DNA from: Streptomyces actuosus
GTDB taxonomy: Bacteria > Actinomycetota > Actinomycetes > Streptomycetales > Streptomycetaceae
NCBI RefSeq assembly: GCF_016921115.1
Contig: NZ_JAFFZS010000010.1
Coordinates: 124,001-188,000 of the forward strand
DNA length: 64,000 bases
Direction: 5' to 3'
The translations under genes and the position numbers were made by a program. Positions 54,243-64,000 of this stretch are shown piece by piece. Under the pieces are notes generated by a model. That model was not told the DNA's origin. It did not search any database and saw nothing but the letters and a program-made list of their open reading frames with translations. Position 1 is the stretch's first letter. The number at the start of each line of letters is the position of its first letter.

Positions 54243-54848
54243 ATGAACACTCCAGTCATCGGCGTCCTGGCCCTCCAGGGCGACGTACGGGAGCACCTCG
54301 TGGCCCTGGCCGCGGCCGACGCCGTGGCCAGGGCGGTGCGGCGCCCCGAAGAGCTCGCCGAGGTCGACGGCCTCGTCCTCCCCGGCGGCGAGTCCACCAC
54401 CATCTCCAAGCTGGCCGTCCTGTTCGGGCTGATGGAACCCCTTCGCGCGCGCGTCCGGGACGGCATGCCCATCTACGGCACCTGCGCAGGCATGATCATG
54501 CTCGCCGACAAGATCCTCGACCCGCGTTCGGGCCAGGAGACCATCGGCGGCATCGACATGATCGTGCGCCGCAACGCCTTCGGCCGGCAGAACGAGTCCT
54601 TCGAGGCCGCCGTCGACGTGCGGGGCGTTCCGGGCGATCCTGTGGAGGGGGTCTTCATCCGCGCGCCGTGGGTGGAGTCCGTCGGCGCCGGGGCCGAGGT
54701 GCTCGCCGAGCACGACGGCCACATCGTCGCCGTCCGCCAGGGCAACGCGCTGGCCACGTCGTTCCATCCGGAACTGACCGGCGACCACCGCGTGCACTCC
54801 CTGTTCGTCGACATGGTGCGCGCCGATCGGACGGCGGAGTCCTTGTAG
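54243..54848 (+). CDS. pdxT: glutaminase subunit of PLP synthase, PdxT
   Basis: A 201-residue class I glutamine amidotransferase that supplies ammonia to PdxS. The nucleophile is Cys81 in [11 protein letters not shown]; the His/Glu pair is in [12 protein letters not shown] 54243 ([19 protein letters not shown]) was chosen because homologues start so; GTG 54222, overlapping the pdxS stop as GTGA, is the other option and would couple translation. Confidence 0.94.
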   Translation: MNTPVIGVLALQGDVREHLVALAAADAVARAVRRPEELAEVDGLVLPGGESTTISKLAVLFGLMEPLRARVRDGMPIYGTCAGMIMLADKILDPRSGQETIGGIDMIVRRNAFGRQNESFEAAVDVRGVPGDPVEGVFIRAPWVESVGAGAEVLAEHDGHIVAVRQGNALATSFHPELTGDHRVHSLFVDMVRADRTAESL

Positions 54849-54897
54849 GATCTCTGGAGTTCGTTGCAGAGATGGGTTACGCGAAGGAGACAGGCAG

Positions 54898-55650
54898 ATG
54901 TCCGGCCACTCTAAATGGGCCACGACGAAGCACAAGAAGGCCGTCATCGATGCCAAGCGCGGCAAGCTCTTCGCGAAGCTGATCAAGAACATCGAGGTCG
55001 CGGCGCGCATGGGCGGTGTCGACCTCGAGGGCAACCCGACGCTGTACGACGCCGTCCAGAAGGCCAAGAAGCAGTCGGTCCCGAACAAGAACATCGACTC
55101 CGCGATCAAGCGGGGCGGCGGTCTCGAGGCCGGCGGTGCCGACTACGAGACGATCATGTACGAGGGCTACGGCCCCAACGGTGTCGCGGTGCTCATCGAG
55201 TGCCTCACCGACAACCGCAACCGCGCCGCTTCCGAGGTCCGCGTCGCCATGACCCGCAACGGCGGCTCCATGGCCGACCCGGGCTCGGTGTCGTACCTGT
55301 TCAACCGCAAGGGCGTCGTCATCGTCCCCAAGGGTGGGCTGGCCGAGGACGACGTGCTCGGCGCGGTCCTGGACGCGGGCGCCGAGGAGGTCAACGACCT
55401 CGGCGAGACCTTCGAGGTCCTCAGTGAGGCCACCGACCTGGTCGCGGTCCGCACCGCGCTCCAGGAGGCCGGCATCGACTACGACTCCGCCGAGGCCGAC
55501 TTCGTCCCGACCATGCAGGTCGAGCTGGACGAGGAGGGCGCCAAGAAGATCTTCAAGCTGATCGACGCGCTCGAGGACAGCGACGACGTGCAGAACGTCT
55601 TCGCCAACTTCGACGTCAGCGACGAGATCATGGAGAAGGTCGACGCCTGA
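54898..55650 (+). CDS. YebC/PmpR-type transcriptional regulator
   Basis: A 250-residue YebC family protein starting [28 protein letters not shown], the universal opening, then three domains. Family members bind DNA or ribosomes (TACO1-like) and some control ruvC; in this window ruvCAB follow after a spacer. GGAGACAGGCAG precedes the ATG, and TAGGAT at 54846-54851 is a possible -10 box. Confidence 0.93.
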   Translation: MSGHSKWATTKHKKAVIDAKRGKLFAKLIKNIEVAARMGGVDLEGNPTLYDAVQKAKKQSVPNKNIDSAIKRGGGLEAGGADYETIMYEGYGPNGVAVLIECLTDNRNRAASEVRVAMTRNGGSMADPGSVSYLFNRKGVVIVPKGGLAEDDVLGAVLDAGAEEVNDLGETFEVLSEATDLVAVRTALQEAGIDYDSAEADFVPTMQVELDEEGAKKIFKLIDALEDSDDVQNVFANFDVSDEIMEKVDA

Positions 55651-55680
55651 CCGCCGCGCGGCGGGCCTCGCCTCCGCGCG

Positions 55681-55785
55681 CCGGCGGGGACATCCCGTCG
55701 GCGCCGACTCCAACGGGCCGGCGGGACATCCACCCGGCGCAGCTTCAACGGGCCGACGGGACATCCCGTCGGCCCGTCGCGTTGG
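55681..55785. repeat. three tandem ~35-bp hairpin repeats between yebC and ruvC
   Basis: Units at 55681-55716, 55717-55751 and 55752-55785 share the pattern (G/C)CCGRCGGGRACATCC followed by a matching arm and CAACGG. Each can fold into a hairpin with an ACAT apex; the third has perfect 13-base arms and is listed as a terminator. Confidence 0.6.
55748..55777 (+). terminator. terminator after yebC
   Basis: 13-base arms ACGGGCCGACGGG / CCCGTCGGCCCGT with an ACAT loop. Confidence 0.65.
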
Positions 55786-55872
55786 CCGGGGCCGGCTGTC
55801 TGGCGTGGGTGCGGGGCGTTGTCGGTGGCACCCGATAGCCTGCACGAACAGGCAGTCGAAGGGAGGGGCGCG

Positions 55873-56412
55873 GTGCGCGTACTGGGGGTGGACCCCGGGC
55901 TGACCCGGTGCGGGATCGGCGTCGTCGAGGGGACCGCGGGGCGCCCGCTCACCATGGTCGGCGTCGGAGTCGTCCGCACCCCCGCGGACGCCGACCTCGG
56001 CCACCGCCTCCTCGCCGTCGAGCAGGGCATCGAGCAGTGGCTGGACGAGCACCGGCCCGAGCACATGGCGGTGGAGCGCGTCTTCAGCCAGCACAACGTC
56101 CGCACCGTGATGGGCACCGCCCAGGCCAGCGCCGTCGCGATGCTCTGCGCCGCCCGCCGCGGCATCCCCGTCGCCCTGCACACCCCCAGCGAGGTCAAGG
56201 CCGCAGTGACCGGCAGTGGACGTGCCGACAAGGCGCAGGTCGGCGCCATGGTCACCCGGCTCCTCCGGCTCGACGCGCCCCCGAAGCCGGCCGACGCCGC
56301 CGACGCGCTCGCCCTCGCCATCTGCCACATCTGGCGCGCCCCCGCCCAGAACCGACTCCAGCAGGCGGTCGCCCAGCACACCGCCCACGCAACGAAAGGC
56401 CGGACGGCATGA
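55873..56412 (+). CDS. ruvC: Holliday-junction resolvase RuvC
   Basis: A 179-residue RNase H-fold endonuclease that cuts Holliday junctions moved by RuvAB. Catalytic acids Asp7 ([12 protein letters not shown]), Glu68 (MAVERVF), Asp141 and Asp144 (DAADALA) are present. GTG 55873 follows GGGAGGGG. The stop overlaps ruvA by four bases (ATGA). Confidence 0.94.
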   Translation: MRVLGVDPGLTRCGIGVVEGTAGRPLTMVGVGVVRTPADADLGHRLLAVEQGIEQWLDEHRPEHMAVERVFSQHNVRTVMGTAQASAVAMLCAARRGIPVALHTPSEVKAAVTGSGRADKAQVGAMVTRLLRLDAPPKPADAADALALAICHIWRAPAQNRLQQAVAQHTAHATKGRTA

Positions 56413-57014
56413 TCGCCTTCGTCAGCGGCACGGTCGCCGCGCTCGCCCCCGACGCCGCGGTCGTCGAGGTCGGCGGTGTCGGCATGGCCGTCCAGTGCAC
56501 CCCGGACACGCTGTCCACGCTCCGGATCGGCCGGCCCGCCAAGCTGCACACCTCGCTCGTCGTCCGCGAGGACTCCCTCACGTTGTACGGCTTCGCCGAC
56601 GACGACGCCCGGCAGGTCTTCGAACTGCTGCAGACCGCGAGTGGTGTCGGACCGCGCCTGGCGCAGGCCATGCTCGCCGTGCACACGCCGGACGCGCTGC
56701 GCCGGGCCGTCGCCACCGGCGACGAGAAGGCGCTCACCGCCGTCCCCGGCATCGGCAAGAAGGGTGCCCAGAAGCTGCTGCTGGAATTCAGGGACCGCCT
56801 CGGCGAGCCGGTCGGCGGCCCCGCCGTCGGCGCCCCGGTCACCCAGGGCTGGCGCGACCAGCTGCACGCCGCCCTGATCGGTCTCGGCTACGCCACCCGC
56901 GAGGCGGACGAAGCCGTCGCCGCCGTGACGCCGCAGGCCGAGGCGGCCGGAGCCGCGCCTCAGGTCGGATCCCTGCTCAAGGCGGCCCTGCAGACCCTGA
57001 ACCGTGCCCGCTGA
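56409..57014 (+). CDS. ruvA: Holliday-junction helicase subunit RuvA
   Basis: A 201-residue junction-recognition protein with the N-terminal OB domain ([12 protein letters not shown]), tandem helix-hairpin-helix motifs ([16 protein letters not shown] and [19 protein letters not shown]) and a C-terminal domain III that contacts RuvB. ATG 56409 overlaps the ruvC stop. Confidence 0.94.
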   Translation: MIAFVSGTVAALAPDAAVVEVGGVGMAVQCTPDTLSTLRIGRPAKLHTSLVVREDSLTLYGFADDDARQVFELLQTASGVGPRLAQAMLAVHTPDALRRAVATGDEKALTAVPGIGKKGAQKLLLEFRDRLGEPVGGPAVGAPVTQGWRDQLHAALIGLGYATREADEAVAAVTPQAEAAGAAPQVGSLLKAALQTLNRAR

Positions 57015-57041
57015 CCTGCGCCACCCGCAAGGAGAACCTCA

Positions 57042-58136
57042 GTGAACTGGGACGACACGAACGACCCCGCCGCCTCCGCAGGGCAAGCCGGCCCCGCCGC
57101 GGACCGGCTGGTGGACTCGGTCGCCGACCGGGAGGACCAGGCCGTCGAGGCCGCTCTGCGGCCCAAGGACCTGGGCGAGTTCATCGGCCAGGAGAAGGTT
57201 CGCGAGCAGCTCGACCTCGTGCTGCGCGCCGCCCGCGCCCGCGGCGCCACCGCCGACCACGTGCTCCTCTCCGGCGCTCCCGGCCTCGGCAAGACCACCC
57301 TCTCCATGATCATCGCGGCCGAGATGGGCGCCCCGATCCGCATCACCTCCGGCCCCGCCATCCAGCACGCCGGCGACCTCGCGGCGATCCTGTCCTCCCT
57401 CCAGGAGGGCGAGGTCCTCTTCCTCGACGAGATCCACCGCATGTCGCGGCCCGCCGAGGAGATGCTCTACATGGCCATGGAGGACTTCCGCGTCGACGTC
57501 ATCGTCGGCAAAGGTCCCGGAGCCACCGCCATCCCGCTGGAGCTGCCCCCGTTCACTCTGGTCGGCGCCACGACCAGGGCCGGCCTGCTGCCGCCCCCGC
57601 TGCGCGATCGCTTCGGCTTCACCGCGCACATGGAGTTCTACGGTCCCGCCGAGCTGGAGCGCGTCGTCCACCGCTCGGCGCACCTCCTCGACGTCGGGAT
57701 CGAGCCGGACGGGGCCGCCGAGATCGCCGGACGCTCCCGCGGCACGCCCCGCATCGCCAACCGACTGCTGCGCCGCGTGCGCGACTACGCTCAGGTCAAG
57801 GCCGACGGCGTGGTCACCCGCGAGATCGCCGCGGCGGCCCTGGCGGTCTACGAGGTGGACGCCCGCGGTCTGGACCGCCTCGACCGGGCCGTGCTGGAGG
57901 CGCTGCTGAAACTGTTCGGTGGCGGTCCGGTGGGTCTGTCCACGCTCGCGGTCGCCGTGGGGGAGGAGCGTGAGACCGTGGAGGAGGTCGCCGAGCCCTT
58001 CCTCGTCCGGGAGGGCCTGCTGGCCCGCACTCCCCGCGGTCGCGTCGCCACTCCCGCGGCGTGGACCCATCTCGGCCTCACCCCGCCCCGTTCGGCCGCC
58101 ACGGGAAACGGACAACAGGACCTGTTCGGGGCGTGA
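57042..58136 (+). CDS. ruvB: Holliday-junction helicase motor RuvB
   Basis: A 364-residue AAA+ ATPase that drives branch migration with RuvA. Walker A is [13 protein letters not shown], Walker [10 protein letters not shown], sensor 1 [11 protein letters not shown] and arginine finger region RDRFGFTA, ending in the winged-helix domain with [20 protein letters not shown] 57042 has AAGGAG upstream, 27 bases after ruvA. Confidence 0.95.
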   Translation: MNWDDTNDPAASAGQAGPAADRLVDSVADREDQAVEAALRPKDLGEFIGQEKVREQLDLVLRAARARGATADHVLLSGAPGLGKTTLSMIIAAEMGAPIRITSGPAIQHAGDLAAILSSLQEGEVLFLDEIHRMSRPAEEMLYMAMEDFRVDVIVGKGPGATAIPLELPPFTLVGATTRAGLLPPPLRDRFGFTAHMEFYGPAELERVVHRSAHLLDVGIEPDGAAEIAGRSRGTPRIANRLLRRVRDYAQVKADGVVTREIAAAALAVYEVDARGLDRLDRAVLEALLKLFGGGPVGLSTLAVAVGEERETVEEVAEPFLVREGLLARTPRGRVATPAAWTHLGLTPPRSAATGNGQQDLFGA

Positions 58137-58194
58137 CGGCTTCGTGACCTGGATGTCATTGGCCGCGGCAGGAACCCAGGTGCCATGCTGAGCG

Positions 58195-58224
58195 TTGTTC
58201 CTTGCGCGCGGACTCGCTTAGACT
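58195..58224 (+). promoter_or_regulatory. promoter of the yajC-secDF unit
   Basis: TTGTTC (58195-58200) and TAGACT (58219-58224) with 18-base spacing, about 90 bases before yajC. Good sigma-70-type match for Streptomyces. Confidence 0.55.
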
Positions 58225-58311
58225 CCGCCGATGCCGCCCCTAGCCGGCGGTCCACATACCCCCATCCATCAGGCCGCTGCTCGCCGCGGTCGTGCGAAGG
58301 AATTCCGTCCC

Positions 58312-58812
58312 GTGAATAACATCGGCATGCTCCTCCCGTTCATCGTGCTCATCGGGGCCATGTTCCTCATGACCCGCTCGGCCAAGCGCAAGCAGCAGCA
58401 GGCCCAGCAGATGCGCAATGAGTTGCAGCCCGGAAGCGGTATCCGCACCATCGGGGGCATGTACGCGACGGTCAAGGAGGTCAACGACGACACGGTCCTC
58501 GTCGACGCCGGCCCCGGCGTGGAGCTCCTCTTCGCCAAGAACGCGATCGGTGCCGTCCTCTCGGACGACGAGTACAACCGCATCGTCCACGGCGTCGAGC
58601 ACGACCTGAAGTCCGACTCCGACGTCGTCCCGGACGACGCCTCTTCCCTCACCGGGGCCGACGAGCCCGCCGACGCTGCCGCCGCCTCCGACGCCCCGGC
58701 CGTCGACCTCGGCAAGGAGGACGAGGCCGAGGAGCCGTCCGACGACACCGAGGCCAAGGCCACGGCGGACGCCGAGCCGAAGAAGACCGACGGCGGCGCC
58801 GAAGCGAAGTAG
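58312..58812 (+). CDS. yajC: preprotein translocase accessory subunit YajC
   Basis: A 166-residue protein with one membrane helix (GMLLPFIVLIGAMFLMTRSAKRK) and the QMRNELQPGSGIRTIGGMYATV segment of YajC. The C-terminal ~75 residues are an acidic Asp/Glu/Ala/Lys-rich tail, much longer than in E. coli YajC (110 residues). GTG 58312 follows AAGGAA. It precedes secD and secF, its partners in the SecDF-YajC complex. Confidence 0.93.
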   Translation: MNNIGMLLPFIVLIGAMFLMTRSAKRKQQQAQQMRNELQPGSGIRTIGGMYATVKEVNDDTVLVDAGPGVELLFAKNAIGAVLSDDEYNRIVHGVEHDLKSDSDVVPDDASSLTGADEPADAAAASDAPAVDLGKEDEAEEPSDDTEAKATADAEPKKTDGGAEAK

Positions 58813-58943
58813 TCATGTCACGCGGTGCGCGGGCCGGTCCCGCGCACCGCGTGACGTGCGCTTCTCGCAGGGGGTCCCCAAAAACATCATGGCCGCCGCC
58901 GCGCCCGTCCGGCGCGAGGCGGCCCGAGAGGGAGTACGAGAAG

Positions 58944-60752
58944 GTGGCAGCACCTAAAAAGGGCCGGAGCGCGAGCGCCCACAGCAAGCCCTGGCGCTCG
59001 CTGGCCCTGATCCTGATCGCCATCGCGGCGCTCACCGGAGGCATGTTCGCCACCGGTGACACCACCCCGCGACTCGGCATCGACCTTGCCGGCGGCACGA
59101 GCATCACGCTCAAAGCGGTGAACGAGCCGGGCAAGCCGAACGCGATCAACAAGGCGAACATGAACACCGCCGTCGGCATCATCGAGCGCCGTGTCAACGG
59201 CCTCGGCGTCTCGGAAGCGGAGGTACAGACCCAGGGGAACGAGAACATCGTCGTCAACATCCCCCGGGGCACCAACGAGAAGCAGGCCCGTGACCAGGTC
59301 GGAACCACGGCCAAGCTCTTCTTCCGGCCTGTGATCAGCGGCCAGCCGGCTCCCGCGCAGACGTCCGCCAGCCCGTCGTCCTCCCCGTCGACCTCCAGCG
59401 GGACCGACTCCGGCAAGTCGGCCGCGCCGAGCGTCTCGACCACGTCGAGCGCCTCGCCGTCGAGCGGCTCCGCCAGCCCGAGCCCCTCGGAGACGAAGCA
59501 GGGCCGCCCGCTGTCCGGCGGCCTGCTGGCAGCGGACGACAAGGCGTCGTCCTCCCCGTCGCCCTCCACCGGCGGTTCCTCTTCGCCGAGCCCGTCCACC
59601 ACCGCCCCGGCGCCGAGCGGCACGGACGCCTCGGCCGGCCTGGAGGCGCAGCTGGCGGCTCTGGACTGCTCCACCCCCGAGGCTCGCGCCGCCGCGAGCG
59701 AGAAGGCCAGGGCGGCCAAGGAGACCGACAGCATCGTCGCCTGCGACCCCCGGGCCCAGCAGAAGTACGCGCTCGGCCCCGTCGCGGTGAAGGGCGAGCG
59801 GATCAAGTCGGCCGACGCGGTGTTCGACACCCAGGCGGCTCAGGGCTGGATCGTCCAGATGGACTTCGACGGCACCGGAGCGAAGCAGTTCGCCTCCGTC
59901 ACCGGCGAGCTGGCCGCCAAGGCGCCGCCGCAGAACCAGTTCGCCATCGTCCTCGACGGTGAGATCGCGTCCGCTCCTTCCCTGAGCGGGGCGATCACCG
60001 GCGGCAGCGCCCAGATCACCGGTGGGTTCACCGAGCAGACCGCTCGCGACCTGGCCAACATGCTGTCGTACGGCGCGCTCCCGCTCTCCTTCCAGGAGCA
60101 GAGCGTGACCACGGTCACCGCCGCGCTCGGCGGTGAGCAGCTGCACGCCGGTCTGATCGCAGGCGCCATCGGTCTCGCGCTGGTGATCATCTACCTGGTG
60201 ACCTACTACCGCGGTCTGTCCTTCATCGCGATCTTCTCGCTGCTGGTGTCCGCGATCCTCACCTACGTGATCATGTCGCTGCTCGGCCCGGCGATCGGGT
60301 TCGCCCTGAACCTGCCGGCGGTGTGCGGTGCCATCGTCGCGATCGGTATCACAGCGGACTCGTTCATCGTCTACTTCGAACGCATCCGCGACGAGATCCG
60401 CGAGGGCCGTACGCTGCGCCCCGCCGTCGAGCGGGCCTGGCCGCGGGCCAGGCGCACCATCCTGGTCTCCGACTTCGTGTCGTTCCTCGCCGCCGCGGTG
60501 CTGTTCATCGTCACCGTCGGCAAGGTCCAGGGCTTCGCGTTCACGCTGGGTCTGACCACTGTCCTCGACGTCGTGGTGGTCTTCTTCTTCACCAAGCCGC
60601 TCATGACCATCCTCGCCCGCCGGAAGTTCTTCGCGGACGGCCACAAGTGGTCCGGCCTCGACCCGAAGAGCCTGGGTGCCAAGCCGCCGCTGCGCCGCAC
60701 CCGCCGTCCCGCCGGTCCCGTCGCCGGCCCTGCCGAGACGAAGGAGGCGTGA
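58944..60752 (+). CDS. secD: protein-export membrane protein SecD, with Ser/Pro-rich insertion
   Basis: A 602-residue RND-superfamily protein that uses the proton gradient to pull preproteins out of the Sec channel. Helix 1 is LALILIAIAALTGGMF, and the P1 head starts RLGIDLAGGTSI. Residues ~134-240 are a Ser/Pro/Thr/Ala-rich insertion that also holds two Cys (LDCSTP and VACDPR), a segment absent from E. coli. Five further helices run from ~405, with the usual GIAADSFIVYFERIRDE-type motif as GITADSFIVYFERIRDE. GTG 58944 was chosen; upstream frame lacks homology. Confidence 0.93.
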   Translation: MAAPKKGRSASAHSKPWRSLALILIAIAALTGGMFATGDTTPRLGIDLAGGTSITLKAVNEPGKPNAINKANMNTAVGIIERRVNGLGVSEAEVQTQGNENIVVNIPRGTNEKQARDQVGTTAKLFFRPVISGQPAPAQTSASPSSSPSTSSGTDSGKSAAPSVSTTSSASPSSGSASPSPSETKQGRPLSGGLLAADDKASSSPSPSTGGSSSPSPSTTAPAPSGTDASAGLEAQLAALDCSTPEARAAASEKARAAKETDSIVACDPRAQQKYALGPVAVKGERIKSADAVFDTQAAQGWIVQMDFDGTGAKQFASVTGELAAKAPPQNQFAIVLDGEIASAPSLSGAITGGSAQITGGFTEQTARDLANMLSYGALPLSFQEQSVTTVTAALGGEQLHAGLIAGAIGLALVIIYLVTYYRGLSFIAIFSLLVSAILTYVIMSLLGPAIGFALNLPAVCGAIVAIGITADSFIVYFERIRDEIREGRTLRPAVERAWPRARRTILVSDFVSFLAAAVLFIVTVGKVQGFAFTLGLTTVLDVVVVFFFTKPLMTILARRKFFADGHKWSGLDPKSLGAKPPLRRTRRPAGPVAGPAETKEA

Positions 60753-60754
60753 GC

Positions 60755-61858
60755 ATGTCGAAACTCGGCAGCATCGGCGCTCGACTGCACCGCGGTGAGA
60801 TCAGCTACGACTTCATCGGTCACCGCAAGATCTGGTACGGCGTGTCCATCCTGATCACCATCACGGCCATCCTCGGCCTGGCGGTGCGCGGACTGAACAT
60901 GGGCATCGACTTCGAGGGCGGCGCCGTCTTCGTCACCCCGAAGACCAGCGCCTCCGTCGCCCAGGCGGAGGGGTACGCGCGGGACGCGGCCGGCCACGAG
61001 GTGGTCGTGCAGAAGCTCGGCACGGGCGGTCTGCGCATCCAGATCGCCGGCATGGACACGGCCCAGTCCGACGAGGTCAAGCGTGAACTCGCCCAGGACC
61101 TCAAGCTCGACCCGGAGAAGATCAACGCCGACCTCGTCGGTCCCAGCTGGGGCGAGCAGATCGCCAAGAAGGCCTGGCAGGGCCTGGCGATCTTCATGAT
61201 CCTCGTCGTGATCTATCTGGCGATCGCCTTCGAATGGCGCATGGCCGTGGCGGCACTCGTCGCCCTGATCCACGACATCACCATCACCGCCGGCATCTAC
61301 GCCCTCGTCGGATTCGAGGTCACGCCCGGTACGGTGATCGGCCTGCTCACCATCCTCGGTTACTCGCTGTACGACACGGTCGTCGTCTTCGACTCCCTCA
61401 AGGAGCAGACGAAGGACATCACCAAGCAGACCAGATTCACCTACAGCGAGATCGCCAACCGCTCGATCAACGGCACCCTGGTCCGCTCCATCAACACCAC
61501 GGTCGTCGCGCTCCTGCCGGTCGCCGGTCTGCTGTTCATCGGCGGCGGTTTCCTCGGCGCCGGCACGCTCAACGACATCTCGCTGTCGCTGTTCGTCGGC
61601 CTCGCGGCCGGTGCCTACTCCTCGATCTTCATCGCCACGCCGCTCGTCGCCGACCTCAAGGAGCGCGAGCCGCAGCTGAAGGCCCTCAGGAAGCGGGTCC
61701 TCGCCAAGCGCGCCCAGGCCGCCGCGGCGGAGGAGACGGCCGGGGCTCGTGGCGGCGCCGGTGAGCCCGAGGGCGCCACCCCGGCGGTCGTCGGGCCGCG
61801 CAACCAGCCCACCTCCCGCGGCCGGGGCCGGGGCCGTCCCTCGGGGAAGCGCCCGTGA
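60755..61858 (+). CDS. secF: protein-export membrane protein SecF
   Basis: A 367-residue partner of SecD with six helices: the N-terminal helix WYGVSILITITAILGLAV, head GIDFEGGAVF, and LLTILGYSLYDTVVVFDSLKE, the conserved helix with the proton-relay Asp. The C-terminal tail is Arg/Gly-rich. It begins two bases after secD, with GGAGG upstream, and its stop overlaps apt (GTGA). Confidence 0.94.
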   Translation: MSKLGSIGARLHRGEISYDFIGHRKIWYGVSILITITAILGLAVRGLNMGIDFEGGAVFVTPKTSASVAQAEGYARDAAGHEVVVQKLGTGGLRIQIAGMDTAQSDEVKRELAQDLKLDPEKINADLVGPSWGEQIAKKAWQGLAIFMILVVIYLAIAFEWRMAVAALVALIHDITITAGIYALVGFEVTPGTVIGLLTILGYSLYDTVVVFDSLKEQTKDITKQTRFTYSEIANRSINGTLVRSINTTVVALLPVAGLLFIGGGFLGAGTLNDISLSLFVGLAAGAYSSIFIATPLVADLKEREPQLKALRKRVLAKRAQAAAAEETAGARGGAGEPEGATPAVVGPRNQPTSRGRGRGRPSGKRP

Positions 61859-62394
61859 CCGACATCGAGGAGCTCCTGCTCAGCCGCATCCGCGACGTGG
61901 CCGACTACCCGGAGCCGGGCGTGATGTTCAAGGACATCACCCCGCTGCTGGCCGACCCGGCGGCGTTCACCGCGCTCACCGACGCGTTCGCGGAGATCGC
62001 CGAGCGCACCGCCGCCACCAAGGTCGTCGGGCTGGAGGCGCGTGGATTCATCCTGGGCGCCCCGGTCGCCGTCCGCGCCGGACTCGGCTTCGTACCGGTC
62101 CGCAAGGCGGGCAAACTGCCGGGAGCCACCCTCAGCCAGGCCTACGACCTGGAGTACGGCTCGGCGGAGATCGAGGTCCACGCCGAGGACCTGTGCTCCG
62201 GCGACCGCGTGCTCGTGGTCGACGACGTCCTGGCCACCGGCGGCACGGCGGAGGCATCGATCCGGCTCGTCCACCGCGCGGGTGCCGAGGTCGCCGGCGT
62301 CGCCGTGCTGATGGAGCTGAGTTTCCTCGCCGGCCGCGGCCGGCTGGAGTCGGCTCTGCGCGGCGCGCCGCTGGAGTCACTGCTGACGGTCTGA
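61855..62394 (+). CDS. apt: adenine phosphoribosyltransferase
   Basis: A 179-residue enzyme that salvages adenine to AMP with PRPP. The PRPP loop is VLVVDDVLATGGTA, and FKDITPLLADPAAF and LEARGFILGAPVA are family motifs. GTG 61855 overlaps the secF stop, so it is coupled to it. In Streptomyces it lies beside relA. Confidence 0.94.
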   Translation: MTDIEELLLSRIRDVADYPEPGVMFKDITPLLADPAAFTALTDAFAEIAERTAATKVVGLEARGFILGAPVAVRAGLGFVPVRKAGKLPGATLSQAYDLEYGSAEIEVHAEDLCSGDRVLVVDDVLATGGTAEASIRLVHRAGAEVAGVAVLMELSFLAGRGRLESALRGAPLESLLTV

Positions 62395-62409
62395 GAGACG
62401 TGCGACGCC

Positions 62410-62448
62410 CCTGGGGCGGGCCCGGAGGAATCCGGCGCCCGCCCCAGG
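62410..62448 (+). terminator. terminator after apt
   Basis: 12-base arms CCTGGGGCGGGC / GCCCGCCCCAGG with an inner CCGG/CCGG pairing; TTTCT follows three bases on. Confidence 0.75.
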
Positions 62449-62508
62449 CGTTTCTCCGGTAGACGTCCCTCACATCGGCCTGAAGGCGATGCCGGAGCCC
62501 AGGATCGC

Positions 62509-62514
62509 TACGAT
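62509..62514 (+). promoter_or_regulatory. -10 box of relA
   Basis: TACGAT, 52 bases before the TTG start. No strong -35. Confidence 0.4.
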
Positions 62515-62565
62515 GGGGACTCCGGAGCCTGACCGGGGGACCCGGATCGCGCACGAGGAGTCCTC

Positions 62566-64000
<1,435 letters not shown>

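Overview
The window is a high-GC actinobacterial chromosome segment, almost certainly Streptomyces. The evidence is very strong G/C bias at third codon positions, many GTG and TTG starts, leaderless promoters with the -10 box 6-8 nt before the start codon, a sporulation gene (ssgB), a phosphatidylinositol-mannoside locus, and a gene order (relA-apt-secF-secD-yajC-ruvBAC-yebC-pdxTS-pimA, then thrS, ssgB and corrin genes) that I recall from Streptomyces coelicolor between relA and a little beyond ssgB, here read from the other end. It is mostly core chromosome, with one small accessory pocket.

Layout. 0-7 kb: tail of an aldo/keto reductase, a TetR regulator with a palindromic operator driving an MFS exporter, a PlsC-type acyltransferase, a Tat-exported glycerophosphodiesterase, a short sigma factor, an acetyltransferase and two small membrane proteins. 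7.3-10.5 kb: a methionine-type ABC importer (metN-metI-metQ) preceded by a 28-residue Met/Cys-rich leader ORF and a structured untranslated region that look like a translational attenuator. 10.5-19.5 kb: acetyltransferase, then corrin biosynthesis (cobL, a giant bluB-cobT fusion with an ~890-residue low-complexity N-terminus, a cysG-like fusion) and a SpoU rRNA methyltransferase. 19.7-24.2 kb: Ser/Thr kinase, small membrane protein, APH-type kinase, zinc-ribbon protein and five tRNA genes (Val x3, Cys, Gly).

24.3-30.8 kb: folate genes pabB-pabC, acetyltransferase, DsbA-like protein, then the sporulation neighbourhood with a 50-residue membrane peptide, a CGNR regulator, ssgB and a TIGR02611-type membrane protein. 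30.9-38.4 kb: two identical tRNA-Val(CAC) genes bracket a pocket holding a decayed stretch, a membrane M48 peptidase, a metallo-beta-lactamase-fold protein, a 799-residue membrane protein and an SRPBCC protein. 38.5-41.2 kb: DnaQ-type exonuclease and a two-gene unit of a DUF4365 (nuclease-fold-like) protein with an unknown partner.

41.3-52.2 kb: thrS, a decayed IS30-family element, a HIT hydrolase, an unknown membrane protein, a divergent EF-G-like GTPase, and the tightly coupled pgsA-acyltransferase-pimA operon for phosphatidylinositol mannosides. 52.6-64 kb: membrane protein, pdxS-pdxT (PLP synthase), yebC, three tandem hairpin repeats, ruvC-ruvA-ruvB, yajC-secD-secF, apt and the 5' part of relA, which runs off the window. 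Several operons show 4-nt stop/start overlaps (GTGA or ATGA), and many transcription units end in long GC-rich hairpins.
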